Below, one piece after another: positions 1 through 9,076 of a stretch of DNA of 36,790 bases (its first letter is position 1; every line of letters starts with the position of its first letter). A program made the translations under genes and the position numbers. Origin of the DNA: Bacteroidetes bacterium MED-G20 (GTDB taxonomy: Bacteria; Bacteroidota; Bacteroidia; Flavobacteriales_D; Parvicellaceae); contig NTKH01000006.1 of the NCBI GenBank assembly GCA_002457645.1, positions 1 to 36,790 of the forward strand, in the 5' to 3' direction. Below the pieces are notes generated by a model. The model saw only the letters and a program-made list of their open reading frames with translations. It did no database searches and had not been told where the DNA came from.

Positions 1-584
1 CTGTTATTTTCATAACCATATGGAGGAATATAAGAGTAAAAAGCCATTCCTGCACTTCCAGGAGATTGAATATTATCGATTCCATTTGCCCCTCCATTTC
101 TACAACAAGCTTCATGAATTAGAAAATATCCTCCAATAACGGGTAAACCAGAAGTAGGGTTTGTAGGAGAAAGATCTACTTGACCTGTGTATAATACAGT
201 GTAAACACATGTTGAATTTCCGACATTACATCCACTAGGATTGTTGGGAGTTACCTCAAAATATTCCTGAACGGTGGAAATGTAAACCATATCCACATCT
301 GAGCTACCATATTTGGGATAACTTCCAGTGGTTGTAGAATATATATCTGTAGGATCATCATGTGCATAAACCCCAACGGACATATTGGTTGGAATACTTG
401 GTGGTTGCCAATTGGAGTTGGATCCACAATCAAAATAGTAATTGAGCCTAAGGGTGTATCTAAAATCTCCATTTGGTTGAATGCCAACAAATTCGTAAGC
501 TAGATTTCCCCCGACAAGGTGGGTAGCAAAGTAATTGCCCAATAAGAAAATATTAATAATAAATATTAAAAGAATTCTTTTCAT
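1..584 (-). CDS. Secreted adhesin-like protein, N-terminal part (cut by left window edge)
   Basis: The reading frame opens at ATG 584-582 and stays open to base 1, giving 194 codons of a longer gene whose 3' end lies outside the window. Residues 1-20 form a signal peptide (basic start, then an Ile/Leu/Phe-rich core). The mature part begins ATHLVGGNLAYEF, close to ASHVPGGNITYEC in the giant adhesin at 15482, and both have a Cys-Cys-Arg-Asn motif further on (EACCRNGG here, DDCCRNAS there). This H-x2-GG N-terminal region is common in large Bacteroidota surface proteins that carry gliding-motility-type sorting domains, so the missing part probably holds repeats and such a domain (inference). The gene starts 8 bases after the stop of the upstream T9SS gene and is probably co-transcribed with it. 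Function unknown beyond likely surface exposure. Confidence 0.8.
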   Translation of the reverse strand, partial: MKRILLIFIINIFLLGNYFATHLVGGNLAYEFVGIQPNGDFRYTLRLNYYFDCGSNSNWQPPSIPTNMSVGVYAHDDPTDIYSTTTGSYPKYGSSDVDMVYISTVQEYFEVTPNNPSGCNVGNSTCVYTVLYTGQVDLSPTNPTSGLPVIGGYFLIHEACCRNGGANGIDNIQSPGSAGMAFYSYIPPYGYENN

Positions 585-592
585 ATTAAACT

Positions 593-3163
593 TTAATTAC
601 AAATAATTCTTTTAATAACAGAATTATCATTTTTAAAATATATTTTTAAAAAATAAATTCCTGATGGTTTTTCTTCAATATTAATTTTTAAAGAAGATGA
701 TTGAGTATTTATAGTCTGAACTGAATTCCCCAAAACATCTAAGATTTCAATTGTTTTCATGTTTGCAGAACATTGAATATTAAAAATTTTATCATTAGGA
801 TTTGGGTATATAAAAACATTACTGGACAAATTGTCTTTAATATTTAGTGTAGTTTCATTAAATGGACCAATCCAATTGCTGGTATTTCCTGTACAAATTG
901 ATTGTACATAAAAGTCATAGCTTGTAAGTTCGTCTAAGCCAGTTACAAAGAAATTATTTACAAAAATATTATCTATGGTAGTTCCTAGACCACTAAAGAC
1001 TCCAAAACCTTGAGGACCATATCTTAAATTCCAAGAATCTTCAGTACCGCCAGCATCCCAATTTAATTCTATGGAAGTTTTGGTTAGTTGACCAAATACG
1101 ATATTACTTGGTTCAGGGCAAGTAGCTACTATGATTGCATAATCTTCAACTTGTCCTCTGTAAACATCATCCAATGGTCCATTGGCATTTCCAACTTCAT
1201 CACTAGAAATTCTTAATCTTACCGCTGTGTTAGTAACTATGTTGGATGGGATCTGGATGATAGAGACAGGATTGATTTCGTTTATTTTCTCCATAACTTT
1301 TTCATTAGATGAGAAAATACCATCGTTATTATAATCTATCCAAGCTCTTGTATCTTGAGGATTATTTCCACTTGTAAAAATTCTTAGAGCATAATTAGTT
1401 CCAGCTTCAACAAAAGCTTGCTCAAGACAAGAGAAATCTTCATATCCAGCAATGCCATCAAGTGAAGGTTTGTTAATATTAGCAATTTGAACTCTCGAAA
1501 TACCATAATCACAACAATAACTTAATGTACTAGGATTAGATGCTACAGGAGAAAGTAAATTGGTAGAATCAACCTCAATATATTGTGGAAAAGTAATGGT
1601 ATCTGATCCATATGAATTACTGGAAATAAGTGTTACATCATAAATTCCGTTATTTATGTAAGAATGAACAGGATTTTGAAAAAGTGAGTAATTCCCATCT
1701 CCAAAATCCCAATACCATGCATAAGGGACATTGGTTGACAAATCAGTAAATTGTACAATACCGTCACAGGAGAAATTTAAATTACTTTCAAAATTAGATA
1801 TAGGAGGATTTGTATTTAATGCCAAATAAATGGTATAATCTTCAGCTTGTCCATAAATAAGAATAGAATCTTGGGGTCTTCCACAAGGATTATCTAACGG
1901 CCCAGAAAAAGATGCATCACTCATAATTCTTAATCTTAATGGCACATTAGGAGTGGCAAAAGATGGAATTGAAACAGTGGCATTAGTAGAATCACTCGAA
2001 AGACTTGAAGCAATTTGTTCTAAGGGATATTCAAAAATACCATTATTATTATAATCAATCCAAGCAGAAAAGTTCTGAGGAATGGGTGAGGAGTGTACTG
2101 CTCTTAAATTATAGTTTTGTCCAATATAAAACAATGATGAATCACAGGTAAAATCTGAATAACCTTCAGACGAAGTTCCAGATGCCACAGATAAATTACC
2201 AAAATTAAATTCTGTAATACCGTAATTACCTGCCAGTCCAGCGATGCCAGTGTTAGGAATGCAAGAAGGTGCCAGTGGAGGTGTGTTAGATAGATTAACC
2301 TGAATGAGATTATTGAAATTAATTGTATCAGACCCAAATGGATTAAAAGTAATTAGTTCTACAGAAAAAGATCCTGAACTAGTATATGTATGGGTAGGAT
2401 TTTGTAAAGTAGATGAATTACCATCACCAAAATTCCACAACCAAGAAGTAGGTGTATTTGTAGATTGATCAAAAAAGCTAACAGTTCCACTACATGTAGA
2501 AGTTGCATTGGAAGAAAAATTAGTAATTGGAGGACTGCTTGGGTCAACCCATGAAAATCTTATATTTGGCCTATCAGACTCAACTCCGTTAATCCAGTTG
2601 GAATTACAAGGAGAGGAATTATCTCTTCTTCTGTAGATCAGCGTATTGTAGGAGTAGTTAGACATATTCATTACAGCATTTTGTGACCAACCATTACTGT
2701 AAAAACAAGTTTGTATAACAATATTTGATGTTCCGTCCCAAAGAAATGGATTATAAAAATCATGCTGATTCCATCCAGTTTGATCTGTGTAAGTAGAGGG
2801 ACCAAAAACGGTATTAAGATTGTTATTACTCCAACTACTCAATGAGGTTTGGGTAGTAGCTTTTATATCAATTTGAAAACTTTGCAATGTTCCACCAGAT
2901 GGAGTAACGATGTCGAAAGCTAATCCAGTAATATTTCCAGCTGATATACCAGCTGCTTGCAGTTCATTAGCCCTGATAAGCATCTGATTTTTAACTCCTC
3001 TAAACCAATTGCCATATATAGATGGATAAGCAGAACTAGTATTTTGTATCGTGTTAGTACCCACATAATGATATGAGGCTTGAGAAATAAATTTATTGGT
3101 ATTGAAAAATATTCCAAAGGAGATGAAAATAAATAAGTAAAAAAGATTTCGGAAAATATTCAT
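593..3163 (-). CDS. T9SS type-A sorted modular surface protein (PKD, GEVED, FN3 domains)
   Basis: An 856-aa secreted protein. Residues 1-29 are a signal peptide. A module at about 31-205 contains NELQAAG and has a counterpart in the adhesin at 15482. PKD repeat 1 (212-290, SWLWNFGDGNSS) and PKD repeat 2 (455-533, AWYWDFGDGNYS) alternate with two GEVED-type domains: AWIDYNNNGIFEY to GQAEDYTI (about 360-445) and AWIDYNNDGIF to GQVEDYAI (about 600-680). An FN3-like segment follows (685-772). The end (783-856, starting FIYPNPND and including EKPSGIYFLKI) is a typical type-A T9SS sorting domain, which directs export across the outer membrane and anchoring or release. A probable adhesin or matrix-binding protein; the ligand is unknown. 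ATG 3163 is chosen because it gives a clean signal peptide, and a promoter-like element lies about 70 bases upstream. The partial adhesin gene follows after 8 bases. Confidence 0.9.
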   Translation of the reverse strand: MNIFRNLFYLFIFISFGIFFNTNKFISQASYHYVGTNTIQNTSSAYPSIYGNWFRGVKNQMLIRANELQAAGISAGNITGLAFDIVTPSGGTLQSFQIDIKATTQTSLSSWSNNNLNTVFGPSTYTDQTGWNQHDFYNPFLWDGTSNIVIQTCFYSNGWSQNAVMNMSNYSYNTLIYRRRDNSSPCNSNWINGVESDRPNIRFSWVDPSSPPITNFSSNATSTCSGTVSFFDQSTNTPTSWLWNFGDGNSSTLQNPTHTYTSSGSFSVELITFNPFGSDTINFNNLIQVNLSNTPPLAPSCIPNTGIAGLAGNYGITEFNFGNLSVASGTSSEGYSDFTCDSSLFYIGQNYNLRAVHSSPIPQNFSAWIDYNNNGIFEYPLEQIASSLSSDSTNATVSIPSFATPNVPLRLRIMSDASFSGPLDNPCGRPQDSILIYGQAEDYTIYLALNTNPPISNFESNLNFSCDGIVQFTDLSTNVPYAWYWDFGDGNYSLFQNPVHSYINNGIYDVTLISSNSYGSDTITFPQYIEVDSTNLLSPVASNPSTLSYCCDYGISRVQIANINKPSLDGIAGYEDFSCLEQAFVEAGTNYALRIFTSGNNPQDTRAWIDYNNDGIFSSNEKVMEKINEINPVSIIQIPSNIVTNTAVRLRISSDEVGNANGPLDDVYRGQVEDYAIIVATCPEPSNIVFGQLTKTSIELNWDAGGTEDSWNLRYGPQGFGVFSGLGTTIDNIFVNNFFVTGLDELTSYDFYVQSICTGNTSNWIGPFNETTLNIKDNLSSNVFIYPNPNDKIFNIQCSANMKTIEILDVLGNSVQTINTQSSSLKINIEEKPSGIYFLKIYFKNDNSVIKRIICN

Positions 3164-3229
3164 TCTAATTTTTATGGTATAAATATAGTGATATTTTGTT
3201 TTGTTTAGTATTTGTTATGAAAATTTAAA

Positions 3230-3260
3230 CAAAATTAATAAATACTCTTATTTATTACAA
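3230..3260 (-). promoter_or_regulatory. Bacteroidota-type promoter for the surface-protein operon
   Basis: On the minus strand TTG (3260-3258), a 20-base spacer and TAATTTTG (3237-3230) match the known Bacteroidota consensus TTG-N19/20-TAnnTTTG. It faces the 856-aa T9SS gene and would give a leader of about 60 bases. A second TAAATTTG (3306-3299) without a matching TTG lies further upstream. Confidence 0.5.
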
Positions 3261-3342
3261 TTAATGTATAATCAACGTTAATTTTAATATTAACAGTCAA
3301 ATTTAAATATATTAGGAAGATAATTGGTTATCAAATGATAAA

Positions 3343-4680
3343 TTAATATTTAACATTCCATTTTTTAACATTTGAACAATTTTTAAACATATCATCTATT
3401 TTAATGTATGTATTCTTAGCTGATTTACTTACCCAGATATCCATTTGATTAATCTGCTTTTCATTCACTGCAAATTTTTGAATATATTCATAATCATCAT
3501 CTAAATTTGCTTGGTGTGGAGAAGTTCTATCTTCCAATTTTAAAATTCTATAACCAATATTTCCCTTGGGATCTTCATAGTACAAAGGTTCAGAATATTC
3601 ACCTATCTCTAAGTTATTAATACCGACAAATAATGATTTATCAATATTTTGCATATCCCAATACATATCTCCAGTTGCTTCATTAAATACTACTCCACTG
3701 GGACCATTATTTTTTTTGGTAGAATTATTTTTAATAGCCAACTCCCAAGTTGTTTTTTTTATTTTGATTTCTTCAGCAATTGAAATGCATTTTTCTTTTA
3801 AATCTGCAAGATCCTGTTCACTAATTTCATTCTTTAACAATATATGTGAACCATAATATTGATCTCCTCTTCTTTTATCAATTTTAAGAATATGAAATCC
3901 AAAAGGGCTTTCAAATACATTAGAGACTGTGTTCAAAGGAATAGTATACGCAATTGCATCAAATTCAGGGACAAAATCCCCTCTATCAACCCAACCAAAA
4001 TTTCCTCCGTTAGACTTAGAACCAGGATCGTTTGAATAAAACTCAGCTGCAACAGAAAAGGAAATTTCATTTGCATTGATTCTGTTTTTTATTTTTTGAA
4101 GTTTATTTTTAGTAATTTCTTTTTGGTTATAGCTAATTTCAGGTGCAATAACCATTTGAGAAATTTTAACCTTACTATTAATAAAAGGAATACTGTCATA
4201 AGGAATTTTATAAAAAAAATTTCTCACCTCTTTTGGAGAAGCAGTAACTCCACCAGTAACTTCTTGTTGCATCTTTTGAGCTTTCATTTTATCTTCAATT
4301 TGCTCAAAAAATTCTTCTTTAATTTCCTCAATTGACTTTCCGTAAAACTCTTCCAATGCTTCAGTTCCTCCAACCTGTGCAGAAAAATATTGAATTCTTT
4401 GATCCAATTCTACCTTCACCATGTCTTCAGTTACTTCAATACTGTCAATTTCTGCTTGATGAATTAAAAGTTGTTGGGTCATAAACTCATCTAATAAATA
4501 ACAATCTATATCTTCTTCAAGTTCTATTCCTTGTTGCATTAATTGCAATTTTTGTCCTTGGATCTCAGAATATAGAATAGGGTTTTCACCAACAATGGCA
4601 ACTACTTGATCAATAATTTCCTGACATAGTCCAATAAAAACTACCATGTTTAATAAAAATAATAAAACTATTTTTTTCAT
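3343..4680 (-). CDS. SurA-like periplasmic peptidyl-prolyl isomerase
   Basis: A 445-aa exported chaperone/isomerase. Residues 1-19 are a signal peptide ending GLCQ. The helical SurA-N-like chaperone region spans about 20-150 and contains the family's VVAIVGENPILYSE pattern. A parvulin (PpiC) domain covers about 171-268, with KISQMVIAP, then GGNFGWVDRGDFVPEF and ESPFGFHILKI. A second, degenerate parvulin-like domain (about 277-380) starts YYGSHILL and retains GYRILKLED. By analogy with SurA it should help outer-membrane proteins fold in the periplasm. It is the last gene of a guaB-led operon, and its ATG overlaps the stop of the upstream lipoprotein gene by 4 bases, which supports this start and translational coupling. 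The exact substrates are not visible in the sequence. Confidence 0.9.
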   Translation of the reverse strand: MKKIVLLFLLNMVVFIGLCQEIIDQVVAIVGENPILYSEIQGQKLQLMQQGIELEEDIDCYLLDEFMTQQLLIHQAEIDSIEVTEDMVKVELDQRIQYFSAQVGGTEALEEFYGKSIEEIKEEFFEQIEDKMKAQKMQQEVTGGVTASPKEVRNFFYKIPYDSIPFINSKVKISQMVIAPEISYNQKEITKNKLQKIKNRINANEISFSVAAEFYSNDPGSKSNGGNFGWVDRGDFVPEFDAIAYTIPLNTVSNVFESPFGFHILKIDKRRGDQYYGSHILLKNEISEQDLADLKEKCISIAEEIKIKKTTWELAIKNNSTKKNNGPSGVVFNEATGDMYWDMQNIDKSLFVGINNLEIGEYSEPLYYEDPKGNIGYRILKLEDRTSPHQANLDDDYEYIQKFAVNEKQINQMDIWVSKSAKNTYIKIDDMFKNCSNVKKWNVKY

Positions 4681-5537
4681 AATCTGTATTTTTCAATGTA
4701 ATTATTCCTCATTCCATCATCATATAAATCCAACCTTAATTTTTTTCTTAAGTCTCTAGATCGACGATTTAAAATAATACTCTTTATTTTGTTTGTTTCA
4801 AAACTCAAAGGAGAAGTTCCATTTTTAATAATAAAATCAAATATGTTTACAAAATATACATAATCATTATACTCAATTATGGTTTTCTTTTTTTTCTTTA
4901 TGAATTCCACCTTAGAATAGTTTTCTAAAATGGGCAATTCTTTAAGCAAATCATCAAAAAATATCCATTCTTCAGGGTTGTAATAAAATTTAACATTTTC
5001 CTTCTGACCAAGTTTCACCATTTGGTCCACCATTTTTTCATTAATGATATGATAGTTTTTTTTGACGTCTTTTATGATTTTTGATTTTTTTGGGACTTTT
5101 ATGTACATGCATTTAACCACATAATCGTTTAATACAAAGTCATCTAAATGACTAGTATAATAATCATTGATTTCCAGGTAACTTATTGATGTGTCTAGCC
5201 TTTTATTAATATAAAATTGTTCAAATTCATATGTTATTAATGAGCGTTTATATTTATTTATTTTTTTTTCAACACTATTAAATTTTAATGGAATCATCTC
5301 TTCTGATTTTTCCATTATCATTTGATCAACAAGCCATTTGTGAATATAATTATTAGCAAATATAGCACTGTCATTTTCATTTAATGTTATTGGAATTTCA
5401 TTGATAAGTTCTGATTGATACAAAAAAACATCGTTAAACCTAGCTAGTTTTACTTCCTTATTTTCATTCTTACAACTGATTGAAAGCGTAAGGATAAATA
5501 GAATATAGTAAATAGATCTAAAAGTTGAAATACTCAA
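4677..5537 (-). CDS. Degenerate PPIase-like lipoprotein
   Basis: A 286-aa predicted lipoprotein with lipobox LSISC (Cys22). After it comes a helical segment with features of SurA N-terminal regions (residues about 30-115). The middle (about 135-215) keeps only traces of a parvulin fold: the first strand, KCMYIKVPKK, stands where SHILI is normal, and the GGxxGW and GxHIxK blocks are absent. The C-terminus (SFETNKIKSIILNRRSRDL, then ELY-type helices) resembles the end of other Bacteroidota PPIase-family lipoproteins. It lies between two clear parvulin genes, 3 bases after the first and overlapping the next by 4. It probably works with them as a chaperone rather than as an active isomerase (inference). 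Sequence similarity is weak, so the family call rests largely on context. Confidence 0.65.
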   Translation of the reverse strand: MSISTFRSIYYILFILTLSISCKNENKEVKLARFNDVFLYQSELINEIPITLNENDSAIFANNYIHKWLVDQMIMEKSEEMIPLKFNSVEKKINKYKRSLITYEFEQFYINKRLDTSISYLEINDYYTSHLDDFVLNDYVVKCMYIKVPKKSKIIKDVKKNYHIINEKMVDQMVKLGQKENVKFYYNPEEWIFFDDLLKELPILENYSKVEFIKKKKKTIIEYNDYVYFVNIFDFIIKNGTSPLSFETNKIKSIILNRRSRDLRKKLRLDLYDDGMRNNYIEKYRL

Positions 5538-5540
5538 GTA

Positions 5541-7487
5541 CTAAGGTTTTTCTTTGATACTATATAATGTATCATAATCAATTTTTATGGAATATTTTTT
5601 CTTTAAATCTTTTATCCAAGATTCTTCCAAATAATTTTGGTAAGCTGAAACAATGATACCTTCAGCTTCCTTTAACTCTTTGGGTCTTGTTTCTAGTTTT
5701 TCTTTGACGTATATAAACAACCATTTATTGTTAGTTAATATTGGATTATTAATTCCTTTTTTCAAGTCTTCGTATGATGATTTATATGGTTTGAAGTCCT
5801 CTAATAACTTATTTTCAATAGAAAGATTCAAAGGGTTATCAATGTTTAAAACAGTTAATATAGAATCATTATTTATATTCCCTTTTTTCTTAATTGAATA
5901 AGCTTTTTTGATTGTTTTTTTTGAAGTAGATGAAAAAATAGTAGCATTTACTCTGTTAGGAAATTCCCAAGTTTTTCTGTTGGCATTGTAAAATTCTTTT
6001 AAACCTGATGTATCTTTAATAGCCTTAGTCCATATTTTTTGATCTGATATTTCAAAAAGTAATATACCATCTCTATATTCTTTCATTAATGCTTTAAAAT
6101 CAGGATGTTTTCTTTCAAGTTGAGTTTTTTCATATTCAATTAATTTATTATCTATAAATCTTTGATACATATCATTCAAAAGATCAATATCATTTTTACA
6201 TTTATCAAGCATTTTAGTACCTGACAAATAACTTAAAAAATCCCAATTTGAATAACTGATTTTAGAAAAACTTACAATATTATTTTCCATTTCTTTCATT
6301 TTTTGAAAATCAATTATGTTGTCATTCTTAATGTTTTTCTTATTGATAACTGTTTGTAAGGATTTTGGATTAAAATTTTCTTTGAGACCATATTCAACTT
6401 TAAGTTGGGCAATAAAAGACGACTTGGTTTTTTGAGCTCTTGAATCTTTCTGAATTTTATTTTTTAGTTCATATTTAAGATCACTTAAACTGCCAATTTC
6501 TTCAAACTCTAATCTCTTTACAATATGCCATCCATTAGGAGTTTTAAAGGGTTTAGAATATTCTCCATCTTGATTTAAAGAAAAAACTGTTTTCTCAAAT
6601 TCAGGATATACGTTTCCAGCAGAACTAATCCATCCAATTTCCCCCCCTTTTTTAGCAGATTTCCTATCCTCAGAATACTCAACTGCTAATTCTTCGAATG
6701 TTTTATTTTTTAATTCAAGCTCATCGTAAATGGAATTTATTTTTGTTTCAGAAGCTTCATTATCTTTTGCCCTTGGGTTTATGGTAATCATAATGTGACT
6801 GGTTCGCATTTTACCTTTTGCTTTTCTTATTGAATTAGGCTTTACTAAATGATAACCATATCTTGTTCTGACTGGTTTTGATACTTTACCAATAGGGGTT
6901 TCATATGCTGCACATTCAAAGGAATAAAGCATTTTAAATGCGTTGAAAAAACCAAGATTTCCTTTATTAAATTTAGCAGATGGGTCTTCCGAAACTTCCT
7001 CCGCTAATTCCTCAAAACTTGCAGAACCAGTATTTATTTTAGCTCTTAAATCTTCAATTTTTTTATAGGCAGACATCGTATCTTTTGCAGAAGGATTAGG
7101 TCCAAGCTTGATCATGATATGACTTGCGTTTACTTCATTTATGGTTCTAAAATAGGCTTCGTTAATTAATTCTTCATTAATTGAAGTATCAATTAAATAA
7201 GGTTTCTCTAATTGAACTCTATATCCTATTAATTCGTCTTTGAATTTTTTAGTTGTATCTAAACCTAATTCTTCTGCAGCTTTTACTTTTAATTTAAAGT
7301 TTACAAAAAGTTGAATATATTCATCTAAGTCTTCTTTAGTAGCTATTTTTTCTTTTTTATTCTTCCAGTATATCTGTTCAAATTCTGATTTGAGAACTTG
7401 CTCATTGCCTATGGATAGTATTGCTTTTTCTTGACCAAAATATATATGAAAAGAAATTAGGAATATAAAAAGTGAAAATTGTTTCAT
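5541..7487 (-). CDS. Periplasmic peptidyl-prolyl isomerase with two parvulin domains
   Basis: A 648-aa exported protein with a signal peptide at 1-18 (IYFGQ). Two parvulin domains follow an N-terminal helical region: domain 1 at about 120-218 (NASHIMIKLG, then KGNLGFFNAFKML and TRYGYHLVK) and domain 2 at about 228-327 (RTSHIMITI, then GGEIGWISSAGNVYPEFE and TPNGWHIVKRL). The remaining 320 residues are helix-rich with no motif I recognise. It presumably folds or escorts outer-membrane and exported proteins. It starts 14 bases after guaB and precedes two more PPIase-related genes, an arrangement I recall as recurrent in Bacteroidota. A run of seven C (6641-6647; G on the coding strand, next to six A) encodes Lys-Lys-Gly-Gly in domain 2 and could be a slippage site. 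Confidence 0.88.
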   Translation of the reverse strand: MKQFSLFIFLISFHIYFGQEKAILSIGNEQVLKSEFEQIYWKNKKEKIATKEDLDEYIQLFVNFKLKVKAAEELGLDTTKKFKDELIGYRVQLEKPYLIDTSINEELINEAYFRTINEVNASHIMIKLGPNPSAKDTMSAYKKIEDLRAKINTGSASFEELAEEVSEDPSAKFNKGNLGFFNAFKMLYSFECAAYETPIGKVSKPVRTRYGYHLVKPNSIRKAKGKMRTSHIMITINPRAKDNEASETKINSIYDELELKNKTFEELAVEYSEDRKSAKKGGEIGWISSAGNVYPEFEKTVFSLNQDGEYSKPFKTPNGWHIVKRLEFEEIGSLSDLKYELKNKIQKDSRAQKTKSSFIAQLKVEYGLKENFNPKSLQTVINKKNIKNDNIIDFQKMKEMENNIVSFSKISYSNWDFLSYLSGTKMLDKCKNDIDLLNDMYQRFIDNKLIEYEKTQLERKHPDFKALMKEYRDGILLFEISDQKIWTKAIKDTSGLKEFYNANRKTWEFPNRVNATIFSSTSKKTIKKAYSIKKKGNINNDSILTVLNIDNPLNLSIENKLLEDFKPYKSSYEDLKKGINNPILTNNKWLFIYVKEKLETRPKELKEAEGIIVSAYQNYLEESWIKDLKKKYSIKIDYDTLYSIKEKP

Positions 7488-7501
7488 AAATAAAATTTGA
7501 A

Positions 7502-8974
7502 TTATCTTAAATTATAATTGGGTGATTCTCTTGTAATGGTTACATCATGGGGATGACTTTCTATCATACCTGAATGCGTAATTTTAATAAACTTTGCGTC
7601 TTTAAGGCTATTAATATTTTTAGCTCCACAATAGCCCATTCCAGCTCTAAGTCCTCCAATTAATTGGTGCATAACTTCTTTCAATGTTCCTTTAAAAGGA
7701 ACTCTAGCAGAAATACCTTCAGGAACTAATTTTTTAATATCGCTTTCATCTTCTTGAAAATATCTGTCTTTTGAACCTTGCTGCATGGCTTCAATGGACC
7801 CCATTCCTCTATATGATTTAAATTTTCTTCCTTCAAAAATAATTGTTTCACCGGGTGATTCTTGAGTTCCAGCAAACATAGAACCCATCATTACACTTGA
7901 TGCTCCAGCGGCCAATGCTTTTGAAATATCTCCTGTAAACCTTATGCCTCCATCAGCAATTATTGGAACTTTAGAATCTTTAATTGCTTGGTAAACATTC
8001 ATTATGGCTGTTAACTGAGGATAACCAACTCCTGCAATTACTCTTGTTGTACAAATAGATCCTGGCCCAATTCCAACTTTAACAGCGTCTGCACCAGCTC
8101 TGACTAAGTCTAAAGCAGCTTCACCTGTAGCTATATTTCCAACAACAGTATCCAAATCGGGAAATTGTTTTTTCACTTTTTTTAATAAATTAATGACACC
8201 TTTTGAATGTCCATGTGCAGTATCAATTACAATAGCATCAACACTGCAATTAACTAAAGCTTTAATTCTTTCAAATGTGTCATTGGAAACTCCAACTGCA
8301 GCAGCAACCCTTAGCCTACCAAATTGGTCTTTACAACTATTTGGGTGTTGTTTTACTTTGATGATGTCTTTAAAAGTTATTAGGCCCACCAGAATATTAT
8401 TTTGGTCAATAACAGGAAGCTTTTCAATTTTGTGATTTTGCAGTATGTTTTCAGCTTTTGTAAGGTCAACATTCTCATTAGCAGTAACTAAATTTTCAGT
8501 AGTCATTACTTTTGAAATCTTTTTATTAAGTTCTTTTTCAAATCTCAAGTCCCTGTTGGTTACAATTCCTCTTAATTCTTTGGACTTATTAACAACAGGT
8601 ATTCCACCAATTTTATTTTCAGCCATTAATCTTAGAGCATCTCCGATTAAAGCATTTTCATTTAGAGTTATTGGGTCTAAAATCATTCCACTTTCTGATC
8701 TTTTAACTTTTCTAACTTCGTTTGATTGTCTATCTATAGACATGTTTTTGTGAATGACTCCAATGCCGCCTTGTTGAGCGATCGAAATAGCTAATTCATG
8801 TTCAGTAACTGTATCCATAGCTGCTGAAATAATAGGAGTGTTAATAGTAATATTTCTGGTAAATTTCGAGCTTAAATCGACTTCATTAGGCAAATGTTCG
8901 GAATAGGATGGAACCAAAAGAACATCATCATAAGTAAGACCTTCCCCTAAAAATTTTTCTTTATAATTCAACAT
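7502..8974 (-). CDS. guaB: Inosine-5'-monophosphate dehydrogenase
   Basis: Converts IMP to XMP with NAD+, the committed step of guanine nucleotide synthesis, in the cytoplasm. At 490 aa it has the usual length. The start of the TIM barrel is [17 protein letters not shown] (13-29). Two CBS domains occupy about 95-205 ([10 protein letters not shown] marks the second). The catalytic loop is [15 protein letters not shown], with the nucleophile Cys308, followed by [11 protein letters not shown] (342-348 region) and the flap motif [10 protein letters not shown] (390s). All key residues are present. It is the first gene of an operon with three envelope-folding genes, a combination without an obvious metabolic reason. 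A TAAATTTG element lies 20 bases upstream. Confidence 0.98.
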   Translation of the reverse strand: MLNYKEKFLGEGLTYDDVLLVPSYSEHLPNEVDLSSKFTRNITINTPIISAAMDTVTEHELAISIAQQGGIGVIHKNMSIDRQSNEVRKVKRSESGMILDPITLNENALIGDALRLMAENKIGGIPVVNKSKELRGIVTNRDLRFEKELNKKISKVMTTENLVTANENVDLTKAENILQNHKIEKLPVIDQNNILVGLITFKDIIKVKQHPNSCKDQFGRLRVAAAVGVSNDTFERIKALVNCSVDAIVIDTAHGHSKGVINLLKKVKKQFPDLDTVVGNIATGEAALDLVRAGADAVKVGIGPGSICTTRVIAGVGYPQLTAIMNVYQAIKDSKVPIIADGGIRFTGDISKALAAGASSVMMGSMFAGTQESPGETIIFEGRKFKSYRGMGSIEAMQQGSKDRYFQEDESDIKKLVPEGISARVPFKGTLKEVMHQLIGGLRAGMGYCGAKNINSLKDAKFIKITHSGMIESHPHDVTITRESPNYNLR

Positions 8975-8993
8975 ACATCAAATGAAAGTTTTG

Positions 8994-9001
8994 CAAATTT
9001 A
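8994..9001 (-). promoter_or_regulatory. Probable -7 promoter element of guaB
   Basis: TAAATTTG on the minus strand matches TAnnTTTG and sits 20 bases before the guaB ATG, implying a short leader of about 10-15 bases. No TTG is seen at the expected -33 spacing, so this is a half match. Confidence 0.4.
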
Positions 9002-9076
9002 AAAAAATACTTCTATAAGATGAGAGTTGTAAGACTATTTAATACTTCTTTAACATTTATGATAGTTAATGAAAAA

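Noticed and set aside
251-490. 79-codon minus-strand frame inside the left-edge adhesin gene
   Set aside because: It is an out-of-frame shadow; the in-frame reading from ATG 584 gives a signal peptide and recognisable adhesin motifs.
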